The translations under genes were made by a program, and so were the position numbers. Below, in pieces: positions 9,401 to 18,586 of a stretch of 64,000 nucleotides of DNA (position 1 is its first letter; each line of letters begins with the position of its first letter). The DNA lies in NCBI GenBank assembly GCA_020284085.1, contig JACEVL010000005.1, positions 1,409,215 through 1,473,214 on the forward strand. Reading direction: 5' to 3'. This stretch comes from Aporrectodea caliginosa. Its lineage: Eukaryota; Annelida; Clitellata; Crassiclitellata; Lumbricidae. The notes beneath the pieces are model-generated. The model made no database searches. It saw only the letters and a program-made list of their open reading frames with translations, and was not told the DNA's origin.

Positions 9401-11040
9401 ATTTACAGACAACACCGTTGGATTGGGCAACAAAACCTACTGTTTTGCCAAATGGTTTGTTAATAGCAGGAACAGTGCTAGCAAAAAGAGAGATGGATTT
9501 GACTCTCCGTGTGATGAATAACACAGAGAAAGAGATTAAGTTAACAAAAGGGTTGAAGTGTGAAGTAGAAGCTGTAGAAGTCTGTGAAGCAGTTAACACA
9601 GATGAAGCTTCGTTGAATTGTGCTGTAATTCGCCAGGTGTCAGCACAAGATGTTGAGACAGCGTTGAAGCCGTTATGGAAAAACGGGGATGAAACTGTTC
9701 AGGCTGGAACACATGTGATGAAAGATGGACAACATGAGAGATTGGTACAATTAAGTAGGAATTTACAGAAACAGGTGAATGTCTGTTCTGTGGGAAAAAT
9801 ATCTGCGAATCGTTTGAAACGGAAGACGAAAGGTTCACCAGATCTGCCACAGCTGAAGAGAAGAGGGGAGGCAGGCAGTCGAATGCAGACCTCAAAAGTT
9901 GTCCGACCGTTGCTTAAGGGTCAGAGGTCACAGATGAAGCCGTCGCGACCGACTTCATGCCACCTCGAGGAGCGAAAGAGGAGACGAGGAAGATTAGAGG
10001 ATGACAAGCGAGCCAAATTTGGGCCAGGACCCAAAAACCGATTTGTCAGTGCCATACCGGACCAGGCATCGGGGCCTTCTAATATGTGTGAAGGCGGCAA
10101 AGGAAGTCAGTCACTGTTTGAACGTGAGAGACTAGAGAGGAAACGACCGCAGAGTGTAATAGCAAAGGAAGTGTTTTCGTTCGACAACTACTACAGGTTG
10201 CTTATTATCATGGCTTCTTGGCAGTATCCGTGTGGTGGAATGCCAATGGACCAGTCGTCAATGAACGCTCCGGAACAAAATATAACGGATTGTTTGTTCG
10301 CGACCGGACCAGGAGTAGATCTGGGACAAAATGTTCCGCTGTCTACCTCCGGGGGCACTCTACCGCCGCAGCAGCCGAATGGAGGTGTCGCTTTACACGG
10401 TACTGGTGGGAATTTATCACCCATTTCGCCACCTGATCCGTTGGCAACGACGAGTAATTCGCGCCAACAGCCTAACCTCCCAGCAACGACGACGTTGGTT
10501 CAATCGCGACGGATGAGTTTGAGCGATCCTAGTTGGAGGATCCACTCTGCGGGTCACCTATGGCGAATCCTAAATTACTTCTTTAATCGAGGGCACGTTG
10601 GTCTCACCACAGAAGTCATTGCAGAATTGCGTACGTTGATGCCACCACTAAATGACGTCCGGGACCCGCTACCTGCAATGTTGGTGACAATTCAGGCCGT
10701 CAATAGAGCAAGGGAAGCACGTGAGGTCTTCGAGATGTGGAGCATCCGCGCCGGAACCTGGATGCCGACCGCGGGTAACGGTTGGCAAGTGGCCGTCACC
10801 GCTGCGGAACCGTGGGAGATGTATCCACACTGGAGTGCAGGACTATGGTCCCTCGCTGTGTATCTCCTCGGAGACTATCTGATGCAACCATTGCCGATGC
10901 CAGAGCAGGAATTCCTACAAGGTCACTCCGGTCTCTACGCTTACACTGGGTTAGACGGGTGGAATATAGAAGCGGTCACTTTCACGCTCTACTTCCTGAG
11001 GAATCAACCGTGGAGTTGGTCTGTTCTTTTCCGACCGTAA
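6418..11040 (+). CDS. Gag-protease polyprotein with a novel C-terminal region, no RT (LTR element 2)
   Basis: One uninterrupted frame of 1540 codons from the ATG at 6418. The frame is open 30 bases further upstream but only from a TTG. Residues about 58-124 are a Glu/Gln/Arg-rich coiled-coil made of ETEQRQ-type repeats. Residues about 555-720 read as a gypsy-type capsid domain. A CCHC zinc knuckle (CHYCNELFHFWRQC) lies near 800 and a retropepsin site LLDTGSQMALAP near 865. Residues about 975-1060 match the usual linker between protease and RT, but no RT, RNase H or integrase follows. Instead there is a basic region (about 1127-1214) and then about 275 residues that I do not recognise, Pro/Gly-rich first and Trp-rich at the end. 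The intact frame and equal LTRs suggest the protein is functional and the element is mobilised in trans. Confidence 0.8.
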   Translation: MSEASVNPRMVEEEEEGRRIVLDSCRGDSQMSDNVLMTDVLDKMDYQFERMDQRQGRTDELILDLIRQLHETTHKQLETEQRQYETEKRRNETEQRQLETMTSVINRLNEMEMGKERERMDHSTNPGLVEYQVIESTSIAPHSGHSSKARYQVDGAADEPNEGNGEVTFQPRRSARLLGLPKVNYHALNEASHIAVGATSTNRSNSNVEPSVEWGLTNPGPEKGAWSSQPTRSSLASREGSKAAETRREDATRYTDAREWDDSTEGIVSNRRNVDAVDRTVNVEMMVVEMNGTVGDTQRSSETDINRRANVNVNEVNDANTFDNVIRFAEDEFESVNRANERNSQILSLERDRDSQRFQKDSFQTHDRWHLKHADMTRGNTHNPPAWVQLDMRNSENEEMSQTARSAAQKFNGVHFSNATLSTNNPVTSKRSSHINHGNERQTIVHYNEFLDNRSYAPPSAVIPISTSQPNSMYAERGYDRSDMSFARRPIFSHVGAQTYGHESRIPIWSTEINQAKDNRSVGLSNEIPNRSVSSQTNAHELRSRQNDVSQFVERPRSSILLGSFSGRSSLDQFLKRFEIIRVQNQWGNLESKNQLICSLTEDAAQLILEGELDELETTEEVIRKLQDRYSNKSYQALYQVELSTKRQRRDESLGALTSEVQRLVTLAYPGRNTPHRDAIAVKSFLDAVGDREVSLKTWESNPRTLDEAYAAAIRYEGFKRAEYRNVRHSNRYAHVVKAVNVGNRNSFDNRGFRFNGRGTNDVNRRQPHGNQNSSYRRPQQNQNRRRMDRHWQMNPHQERRCHYCNELFHFWRQCPYRMEQQGTDFGNGNQYDYAAQTNNVRYVKGSDSAYLKMSLYGKETLCLLDTGSQMALAPSKLIKGRDLRPSNQKLVAANNSKIQVIGETKMKLKVNGKIYWVPALVSPQVSHVLLGLSFMKENNVVWHCQKDWIELDGQRAKLHFRSEASQVRRIAAAQDVVVPAYSEVDIAAYAVLPNLQTTPLDWATKPTVLPNGLLIAGTVLAKREMDLTLRVMNNTEKEIKLTKGLKCEVEAVEVCEAVNTDEASLNCAVIRQVSAQDVETALKPLWKNGDETVQAGTHVMKDGQHERLVQLSRNLQKQVNVCSVGKISANRLKRKTKGSPDLPQLKRRGEAGSRMQTSKVVRPLLKGQRSQMKPSRPTSCHLEERKRRRGRLEDDKRAKFGPGPKNRFVSAIPDQASGPSNMCEGGKGSQSLFERERLERKRPQSVIAKEVFSFDNYYRLLIIMASWQYPCGGMPMDQSSMNAPEQNITDCLFATGPGVDLGQNVPLSTSGGTLPPQQPNGGVALHGTGGNLSPISPPDPLATTSNSRQQPNLPATTTLVQSRRMSLSDPSWRIHSAGHLWRILNYFFNRGHVGLTTEVIAELRTLMPPLNDVRDPLPAMLVTIQAVNRAREAREVFEMWSIRAGTWMPTAGNGWQVAVTAAEPWEMYPHWSAGLWSLAVYLLGDYLMQPLPMPEQEFLQGHSGLYAYTGLDGWNIEAVTFTLYFLRNQPWSWSVLFRP

Positions 11041-11963
11041 CGAAACGCGCAACGACCGATTCGTTACCGAGACAACGAATAAATTCTCTGTAGGCCTTAG
11101 ATCTGAAACGAGCGAAGCGAAAGTGTTTAATTAAGGAACTCTGCCGTTTAATTAAGATTCGGAAATGTTCTGAAGCGTCGTGCGATGATCCGTCGAGATC
11201 ATATGAATCTGATCTGTAGGCTCGTTAAAGAATTAGATTTCTGTCGTATAAAATGTTGTTAAAGAGATGTGCCTACACATCCTAAGCTGAGAAATTGCAC
11301 GAGATTGATAGATTTGTTCGTATATGATTATGATGATTAAGCAGATGAACTGAACTGTAACTGCTACGAAAACTTATGATGCTGCTGGAATGATAGTTGA
11401 TTATGATGATTTAATGTTTCACTGATTTGAATACCAGTTAGAATAGACTGCGTAAGATGTTAAGGGTGATTATGGATGATCTGTGTGAAAGGAAACATGG
11501 ATAAAAGATACGAAATGATTTGATTACTGATGAATATGATTGGATGTAATATGTGAACTGCAATGATTACTAGTTTGGATAGAACTGCGTAGATGTTAAA
11601 CTGTTGCTTGATGTTGATGAGATGATCTGTGTAACTGAAGCATAGATAAGGCATACGCAATTGATTAGATTAAGGATGAAGATCTAATGGAAGAAGCGTA
11701 TATGAATTTATGTGCAGAGACTGTTCACTAAACGATGCTTATGATTGCTTACTTTGTGGAAGACTATTGGATGATGTTGAGACGCGTAAACCTGATGTTT
11801 GTGAATGCATATGGACTGCTTGATAATAGCAATTGGAGCAAAAGTTTGTTAAGCTGGAAAATTATGTGTTAGGTTCTTACATGATGCATAACAGTATTAT
11901 ATAGGATATAAGACTGTTATTCCTTTCAACCCGATAGTTGAAAGCGTTGTAAGGGGCGGCGAG
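11041..11963 (+). other. 3' untranslated part of LTR element 2 with imperfect repeats
   Basis: No gene. The stretch is rich in GATGAT/TGATTA. Two imperfect direct repeats of about 100 bp lie near 11440-11530 and 11576-11675; both contain ACTGCGTA(A)GATGTTAA followed by GATGATCTGTGT and CATGGATAA/CATAGATAA. A purine-rich run AAGGGGCGGCGAG (11951-11963) sits directly before the 3' LTR and is a good polypurine tract for plus-strand priming. Confidence 0.6.
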
Positions 11964-12766
11964 TGTGAGACCGTATAACGGCCCACAACCCGTATAGCGA
12001 AAGGAAGGCTGAGTAGAGTCAGCAGCTACATAATTATCCAGGCTTAAGCAGGTTATCCAGGCCTTAAGGAAGTTATTCAGTTTAAGCACCACAGATGTGG
12101 GTGGGGTAGAAATACCTCCGGGCCGTGTGCAAAGCATGATGCAGTAGATAGCCAATGGGAAGAGAGCTATGTCGCATCGAGGGTTTTGGTCTATACAAGG
12201 GCAGGATGCGCAAATTCGTGGCCCAGTCGGAAGAAGCAGTCGGAGAGAAGGTACTGCAGGCGAAGATCCGTTGGAGGACCGCCGGATCGTGGATTGCCGT
12301 CTAAACGAGACGAGGACCGATAGACGAAACGCTGGATGGAGACGAGGAAGGATGTCGTCGTCGTAACAAGTAGCTGGGCCCGTAACTCGTGAAAGTAATT
12401 AAGAGTTTCGTTAATGTTAATTGAAGTGTTCTTAAGTGCAAATTATGAGTAGATTGCGATAAGTATCGATTGTCCGAACTTTGCATCTGGAAACGAACCA
12501 GACGAGGAGGACTGGAGCAGACGAGAGGAAGTCTTCGATAAAGCACTGGAACTGACGCCGCTGCAAACGTGTTGACGCCAGCGAGAGGAATTCAGACGAG
12601 GACGCACAAGCTACGTTACTTTCTGTGGAGCAGTCACGCTGAGAGAGCTGAGGCACGTCGTCTGAGTATTAGTCATAGGAGACCCATACGTCCCTAACGC
12701 TAATAAAGGGGTAAGACATTAGATAAGAGTAAAAGAATTAGACTCTATTCGCGGATTCAGTTTACA
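11964..12766 (+). repeat. 3' LTR of LTR element 2, shared with a tandem second unit
   Basis: Second copy of the 803-bp LTR (TGTGAGACCG to AGTTTACA). It is followed not by target DNA but by the same primer-binding-site-like sequence and leader as the first LTR. It therefore serves as the 3' LTR of the element at 5520 and the 5' LTR of a partial second unit, an LTR-internal-LTR-internal array. Confidence 0.9.
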
Positions 12767-12861
12767 TGGTGATGTGTGAATGATTGCATAACTAATCGTA
12801 GAGTGTTAACTAAAATTGTGTTAGAGATTGATTGTTACAGCTTGTAGTAATAAACTTTGAA

Positions 12862-13797
12862 ATGTCAGAAGCTTCTGTCAATCCACGGATGGTTGAGGAA
12901 GAAGAAGAAGGAAGGAGGATAGTTTTGGACTCATGTAGAGGAGACTCCCAAATGTCCGATAATGTGCTCATGACTGATGTGTTAGACAAAATGGACTATC
13001 AGTTCGAACGAATGGACCAGAGACAGGGTCGTACGGATGAGTTGATCCTGGATTTGATAAGACAATTGCATGAAACGACACATAAGCAGTTAGAGACAGA
13101 ACAGAGACAGTGAAACGGAGAAGAGACGGAATGAAACAGTTGGAGACAGAGACGAAATGAGACAGAACAGAGACAGTTAGAGACGATGACTTCTGTTATT
13201 AACCGTCTTAATGAAATGGAAATGGGGAAAGAGAGAGAAAGAATGGACCATAGCACCAACCCTGGCTTGGTAGAATATCAAGTCATAGAAAGCACTTCTA
13301 TCGCGCCTCACTCGGGCCACTCGTCAAAAGCAAGGTATCAGGTCGATGGCGCTGCGGATGAGCCTAATGAAGGTAACGGGGAGGTGACCTTCCAGCCAAG
13401 AAGAAGTGCAAGACTTCTAGGTTTGCCTAAGGTAAATTACCACGCCCTAAATGAGGCTAGCCACATCGCAGTAGGAGCCACGTCGACCAATAGATCTAAT
13501 AGTAATGTCGAGCCTTCTGTCGAATGGGGATTGACAAACCCCGGTCCAGAGAAAGGCGCCTGGTCTAGTCAACCGACGCGCTCGAGTTTAGCATCTCGAG
13601 AGGGCAGCAAGGCTGCGGAGACGCGACGAGAAGACGCAACCCGCTACACTGACGCACGAGAATGGGACGATTCGACAGAAGGAATAGTATCGAATAGGCG
13701 TAATGTTGATGCTGTTGATAGAACTGTTAATGTAGAAATGATGGTTGTTGAAATGAATGGAACTGTCGGTGATACTCAAAGAAGCAGTGAAACCGAT
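12862..13797 (+). pseudogene. Truncated second copy of the gag frame (LTR element 2, tandem unit)
   Basis: Copy of 6418-7331 that keeps the ATG at 12862. In the coiled-coil coding repeat it differs by a 24-bp net expansion and a base change that makes a stop after the codons for EQRQ near 13110. The frame then reopens and stays almost identical until AGTGAAACCGATAT at 13797, where homology stops abruptly. The short in-frame tail after the breakpoint comes from flanking sequence. It is a 3'-truncated gag lacking capsid, zinc knuckle and protease. It probably arose by recombination between tandem or neighbouring copies. Confidence 0.8.
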
Positions 13798-14233
13798 ATG
13801 TTGGGATTGGGTGACAGCATGATTTAAATGGTGACTTTACATGTATGTAGACTTGACACACTTTGTCTGCATTGTCCATAACACTGGTGCTGTCCACAGG
13901 TACCAGATAGTCCGCCATACTCTTACAGAACCAACTTTGTCAGTGAAGAATTTTTGGAAGCCCTATGTTGAGAGTGTTACCTGTTGTGTGCTGCTTCTGC
14001 TGCTGGCCTTGTTTTGTCTAAGTAGCTTCAACATAGAGCGCCATAGCCTTAAACGTCATCTTTTAATCATTTAATCATTTGATTGCATTAGGTGACATCA
14101 TTCTATTGGATCTTATCAAACAAAGTATCTAACAGAAGAGGACAGAAGAAATGGTGCCTGTGCAAAATCATATTGCAGACTCAACTAAGTACATCAAAGA
14201 CATAAGATTTTAGACTTCATTTATATAGGTGTA
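13798..14233. other. No gene recognised
   Basis: Unique-looking sequence between the truncated LTR unit and a hAT MITE. Short open frames are present on both strands but none has a recognisable motif. The direct repeat TTTAATCATTTAATCATTTG is near 14061-14080. Confidence 0.5.
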
Positions 14234-14241
14234 ATGTAGGC

Positions 14242-15189
14242 CAGGGATGGGCAGTAATTTAATTGATGTAATTGAAATTACGTAATTTGAATTACAATTG
14301 TAATTGGTAATTTGTAATTTGTTGCTCTGGATCAATGTAATTTGTAATTTGTAATTGAATTACATTTTTTCATGTAATTTGTAATTTCAAATTACATCTG
14401 TAAAATCAAATTACTTTTGAAAAGAAGACTCCACAACCAGAGCAGTTTTTGAAGCATCTTTTCCTTATCTTGATCACTATCACTATATAATATCTCTGAT
14501 ATGAACGATAGCAACACTGAATTCTTTGAATGCTTTCACAAAATTGGAGCCAATGTCAGAAATTCTATACAATTTTGTCATGTGTCAGACCGATCTCATA
14601 ACGTGTTACATAGATGAGTTGCGCTACTCCATCACACGCTCAGTTGTCTTAGCATCCAACAAAACGTCTGCATGCTAAGAGCCTAAGACAACTGAGCGTC
14701 GATCAAATGTACATGCATCGATCCAGTGACAGGTTACTCCCATGTAGGCCTAACTAATGAATCTTCATAGCTACGTAACTGTTAAGATGTTATTTATACA
14801 AGTTAATTCTGCACTTCCTTCATCTGTTCTGGTACACAAACTCATTAGGCCTATAGTTTTGCAAGCCTGATTGTAAGGTCAAACATATGCCGATTATCGG
14901 ACAAGTTCTTCAAACAGTTGATACTTCTTAGAGAAAATTAAATAAACTTGTTTCAAACAGTGTAATACAAATAACAGTGGAAATAAAGCATGTGTTTCCT
15001 AACTGAATATCCTGATCCCAACTATGCATGTAATTTGTAATTTGATGTAATTGAAATTACGTAATTTGTAATTTGTAATTTCAAACAAATTTCTAAAGTA
15101 ATTTGTAATTTGTAATTCAATTACATTTTCCAAAGTAATTTGTAATTTGTAATTCAATTACATTTTACTGTGTAATTTGCCCATCCCTG
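14242..15189. mobile_element. hAT-type MITE with TAATT-rich ends and perfect 8-bp TSD
   Basis: Both ends carry the 12-bp inverted repeat CAGGGATGGGCA. The element is flanked by an exact 8-bp duplication ATGTAGGC at 14234-14241 and 15190-15197, diagnostic for hAT transposition. The outer 150 bases at each end are arrays of GTAATTTGTAATT, likely subterminal binding sites. The centre holds an inverted repeat, ACGCTCAGTTGTCTTA against TAAGACAACTGAGCGT (about 14636-14700). There is no transposase, so it is non-autonomous. Confidence 0.9.
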
Positions 15190-15197
15190 ATGTAGGC

Positions 15198-15538
15198 AGA
15201 TCAGCACCAGTTTGAAAATGCCCCAAACTTTCAAGACCGATGGTGCATCTCCCAGCCACTTCTGTACTCAAAGGATGCTGCTACCTGTCAATGTTCAGAG
15301 TAAGAGAACAAGAAACTATGTTTTAACATTTTTTATTTGGTTTAACAAAATGAACAGTCTGAAATGTAAAATTGTTCAGTGTACCACATATTTCTACCTT
15401 CAAAATTAGCTCAGTTATGAAAAAGTACAGCATTATATTTTTCAACAATGACATAAAATGATTCATAATGACATAATTGGATCTGCGCATGCAATCAGCC
15501 ATGTCGGACACTGATCGTCATTTTTTTTCATTCATTTC
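15198..15538. other. No gene recognised
   Basis: AT-rich spacer between the hAT MITE and the SINE. Short frames only, with no motif. A T-run at about 15522 borders the SINE tail. Confidence 0.5.
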
Positions 15539-15804
15539 AGATATTTATATAGCACCCCTTCAAGATTTCTACTCAGAGGCGCTCCCGACTACAGCACGGA
15601 CACTGAATCGGAGTTTCACGCCGAAGCGCATGAGCAACTGCGAGTGAAGGACTTGCCCAGGGTCCCTACGCGGCGGCTTGAGGTAGATTCGAACCCGCAA
15701 CCCTCTGGCTGCAAGGCACCAAACATACCCCCTTGAGGTGGATTCGAACCCGCAACCAACCAGCTGGAAGGCACCGAACATACCCCTACACCACCGCGCC
15801 CCAC
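15539..15804 (-). mobile_element. tRNA-derived SINE with an L2-type 3' tail
   Basis: Read on the minus strand, it starts GGGGCGCGGTGGTGTAGGGG, with a pol III A box TGGTGTAGGGG (15783-15793) and a B box GGTTCGAATCC (15740-15750). The B-box segment is duplicated as a tandem unit of about 59 bp (second copy at 15685-15695 with one mismatch). The 3' end reads GAGCGCCTCTGAGTAG, then CTTGAAGGGGTGCTATATAA and AATGAATG, the same 3' end as the L2 LINEs in this window. It is not a functional tRNA gene. The structure implies RT of an L2 LINE made this copy. Confidence 0.8.
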
Positions 15805-15874
15805 AAATTTTGACGGATTATTTCGTCTACATGCAGAATTTTCTCAGCAACTTCGAACGTGTTGGAGCTTTAAT

Positions 15875-16668
15875 AATAATAATAATAATAAGACGATTTC
15901 TATAGCGCCGTAGCACAGCCGAGGCCGAAGGAAAGGGCACTGTACATGAGTATAGACAGTTGATATTAAATGTTACTGTCGTTGGATCAGGGAAAGCCCA
16001 AAACAGCCCAGCCCGTCAGTTATTAGCAGCGCTTCAAGATGGTAAACAGTTTGAAGAAGGCAAGTTCATTGGTAGCCGATGCTACAAAGTCTACATATAA
16101 TTAATGAGACTGCATCCGTGATTTTCTTGGCAACAGATGTTGTGTTGCTGGAATCTTTATAGTCCACCTCTGAAGGCTCGCAGGAGAAGCGCGTGGAAAT
16201 TCGGATCCGGACTCTCCGTTCTTAGTTGTTACCAAACACGAGAGGAGATGATTGTTAAAGTAGTCCAAAACAAGAATATTCCATGCGGTTGACCTGACAG
16301 GCGTCCATTTCTGAAGGCTAACAGGAGAAGTGCGTGGAAATTCGGATCCGGACTCTCCGTTCTTAGTTGTTACCAAACACGTGGCGGCTGCCATGAGGAG
16401 ATGATTGTTAAAGTAGTCCAAACCAAGAATATTCCATGCGGTTGACCTGAATCATCTCCTGCCATGAGGAGATGATTGTAGATGTCGTGTAAATCGTCCA
16501 AACCGTGAATATTCCACGCGGTTGACTTGAAAGGCATCACAGAAGTGGACTCGGACGCAATATACCCACTAATAGATGAGCCATTTGCAATCATACGGCT
16601 TAAAAACCAATAAAAGTGCACATTCTTTCCGAGCGAAATTTGGCGGCGACCGGATGTTCCGCCAGCGA
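15875..16668 (-). repeat. Dispersed repeat A, copy 1, with (ATT)n tail
   Basis: On the minus strand the repeat runs from GGAACATCCGGTCGCCGCC (near 16668) to GGCGCTATAGAAATCGTC and (TTA)n near 15875. It matches a plus-strand copy at 59205-60815. Within it a unit of about 150 bp is tandemly repeated (about 16140-16290 and 16300-16450), each with TTCGGATCCGGACTCTCCGT. The tail resembles LINE/SINE 3' ends in the window, so it is probably a retroposon. No long coding frame is seen. Confidence 0.65.
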
Positions 16669-16899
16669 CGAAACCTGGTGCTAGGTTTGAGTACCGAACT
16701 TATTCATCGGTTTGCCAAGGATTTTGTGTGTTTGAGGGTATTTTGTTTGCAAGTCGCCTTGGTCTATGTGACTGCATCAGGCACATCCTTCTGATGTATG
16801 GTCAAGCTTGAGCAATACAGACCGTGTATGCCACCTGTAGCTGGGTGTTTTCGTCTCGGTGGAGAACAACCGACGCGGGCCATTATAATAACCTCGATA

Positions 16900-17305
16900 T
16901 TAGTGTGCATGGGCCCACCAGTGGTGGGCCCCATGCCCTCCCTCTGCTTTGATGGCTAGCCGGACAAGCACCATCTTCTACCAGTGAGGGACTGCTCATT
17001 GGCAGCGCCATCGTGTGTACGAACACTGTCACCTGTGGCTGATCTACTCTATCGATGCAACTTGGCTCAGAGACTCTCAGCATCCATGCCATCTGTCAGC
17101 TTTCGACAGGAATCTCTTGGTTGGTTCCACGTGTGTGCATGGGCCCGGCCCACCACTGGTGATTCTTTCAGCTTACTGTGCACCGACATAATATTTTCAT
17201 TCGTAATGACACTTAACATCATAATAGGCTAGCGCAGAGAGCGCCTCTGGGTAGGTTTCTTGAAGAAGCACTACATAAATTCTCAGAATGAATGAATGAT
17301 GTTAT
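16900..17305 (+). repeat. Dispersed repeat E, copy 1, with L2-like tail
   Basis: Shares ordered blocks with 50610-50945 (for example ATCCATGCCATCTGT and ATATTTTCRTTCKTAA). It ends GAGCGCCTCTGGGTAGG, CTTGAAGAAGCACTACATAA and (GAAT)n, a decayed L2-type 3' end. A palindrome CATGGGCCCACCA/TGGTGGGCCC lies at about 16908-16933, and GCATGGGCCC recurs near 17136. Probably a SINE or LINE 3' end; no pol III boxes were confirmed. Confidence 0.5.
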
Positions 17306-17521
17306 ATTAAACTGGACTTGACAGGTTCAGCTTAAATACTAATTCAGAGAATGTTAAGGGATAATTTATTGTAAATGCTGCATTTTATCAGCTACAAAGT
17401 TTAATGAAGGAAGACAGATTCATTAATGGCATTCTCATCTGCTTCTGGAAATTCTAAGAAAATTGTTGTTTACTTAATTGAGAAAGAATCTGCAAGCCAT
17501 GATCAAGGAATGTTCCCATAC

Positions 17522-17717
17522 CTGAGATAGCTATGCTTCCATCCTTTGACACTTTGACAGTGGTCACTTGATCACTGTGTCCAAGCAGCTCCTGTTCCAC
17601 AGCTCCAGTCAAAAGGTTCCAGACAAGCAGCACATTGTCATGTGAACCAGACACTATGTTCTGGTTGTTGTCAGTGATGACAACACAGCTGATCAAAGCT
17701 TCATGACCAACTAGAAC
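17522..17717 (-). CDS. WD40-repeat protein, exon 4 of those visible
   Basis: The minus-strand exon begins after TTTGCAG at 17718-17719 (phase 0) and ends TCA G|GTATGG (donor at 17521-17520, phase 1), 196 bases. It codes VLVGHEALISCVV, SGSHDNVLLVWN, LLGHSDQVTTVKVS and AISG: one complete WD40 repeat with the GH, SGSHD and VWN signatures and most of a second. WD40 blades form beta-propellers that act as protein-binding platforms. Long arrays like this occur in NACHT/WD-repeat proteins, among others. No NACHT domain is visible, so the family is not settled. The next downstream exon was not found and probably lies left of the window or is too short to spot. Confidence 0.85.
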
Positions 17718-17722
17718 CTGCA

Positions 17723-18138
17723 AACATGATGATTCACTAAATCAGATTATATTTACCACTTTTTTTAACATGGTATGGAATCGATTGCAAACTAGAATTG
17801 CCATAAGATCTGAAAAATGAGACAAAAGAGCACACAAAATACTTGTATAAATGATGTTTGAGTTATTGGGAACAACAAAGTTAATCAATAAGCAAACAGT
17901 GTTTGGAAAACTAGAAGTGTCACCACTCGCAAAAATACAGCAGATCAGCATATTATTACACATAAGTTTACTGTTTACATACCAGTTTACCATGAAGACT
18001 ACATCACTGCAACTGTTCTTGCTTTACAATAGACATCTCATATGTTGATACTGAAAACAAGTGCCTCTCAGTATGACTCAACTTTAAATTTAATGATGCA
18101 TTCATATGCACTAGGTTGGATGATGGTATGCCATTTAT
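17723..18138. other. Intronic, no gene recognised
   Basis: AT-rich intron sequence directly upstream (minus strand) of the WD40 exon. Only short motif-free frames. Confidence 0.5.
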
Positions 18139-18400
18139 GTGGGCTTCCCTCTCTGTCAGATTAATCAACTTCGATCCGTTTTAAACTCTGCAGCACATCT
18201 TATTGATGACATTCCGAAGTACATGCATGGTAATCGTAAACGTAATCGTAATCTCCAAACTTCTAAAGCGCCACTCGAAAGCCAAGCGCAGGGCACCAGC
18301 TTATTCACGAGCTCATCCTGCATGTATTTAACTAAATGCAGGATGAGCTGCGCATACAAAGATACACTGAGAAAACTCCAACATGTCCGAAGTTACTGAG
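18139..18400 (+). mobile_element. L2 LINE fragment carrying a short inserted retroposon tail
   Basis: The frame starts with L2-like NSAAHLIDDIPKY (about 18182-18222). At 18229-18312 it is interrupted by a minus-strand segment that reads GTGGCGCTTTAGAA then (ATTACG)n, also present at 63197-63267. A perfect 14-bp hairpin follows: AGCTCATCCTGCAT (18310-18323) and ATGCAGGATGAGCT (18336-18349). All of it is non-functional. Confidence 0.55.
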
Positions 18401-18586
18401 CTAATTCCGCATTAAGATGGAAAAACCTGTTGAAATGATGCAGAATTTGATCAATGACATGTGCAGAGGTGCATGTCATCCTAAGCCAAAGTTTTTGGTG
18501 ATGTGTAGCTTCTTGGCCTGTTGTGCTCCAATCTACCTTACAGAGCTATAATTATATTCCAGTGTAGACCGTTTTATCCATTAGGC

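Noticed and set aside
13727..13918. Possible further WD40 exon (minus frame with VPVDSTSVMDNADK)
   Set aside because: No GH, D or WD signature, no convincing splice pair, and part of the frame is antisense to the truncated gag copy.
15680..15800. Tandem tRNA genes on the minus strand
   Set aside because: Only one A box exists and the second B box lies in a 59-bp duplicate; the sequence continues into an L2-type tail, so it is a SINE.
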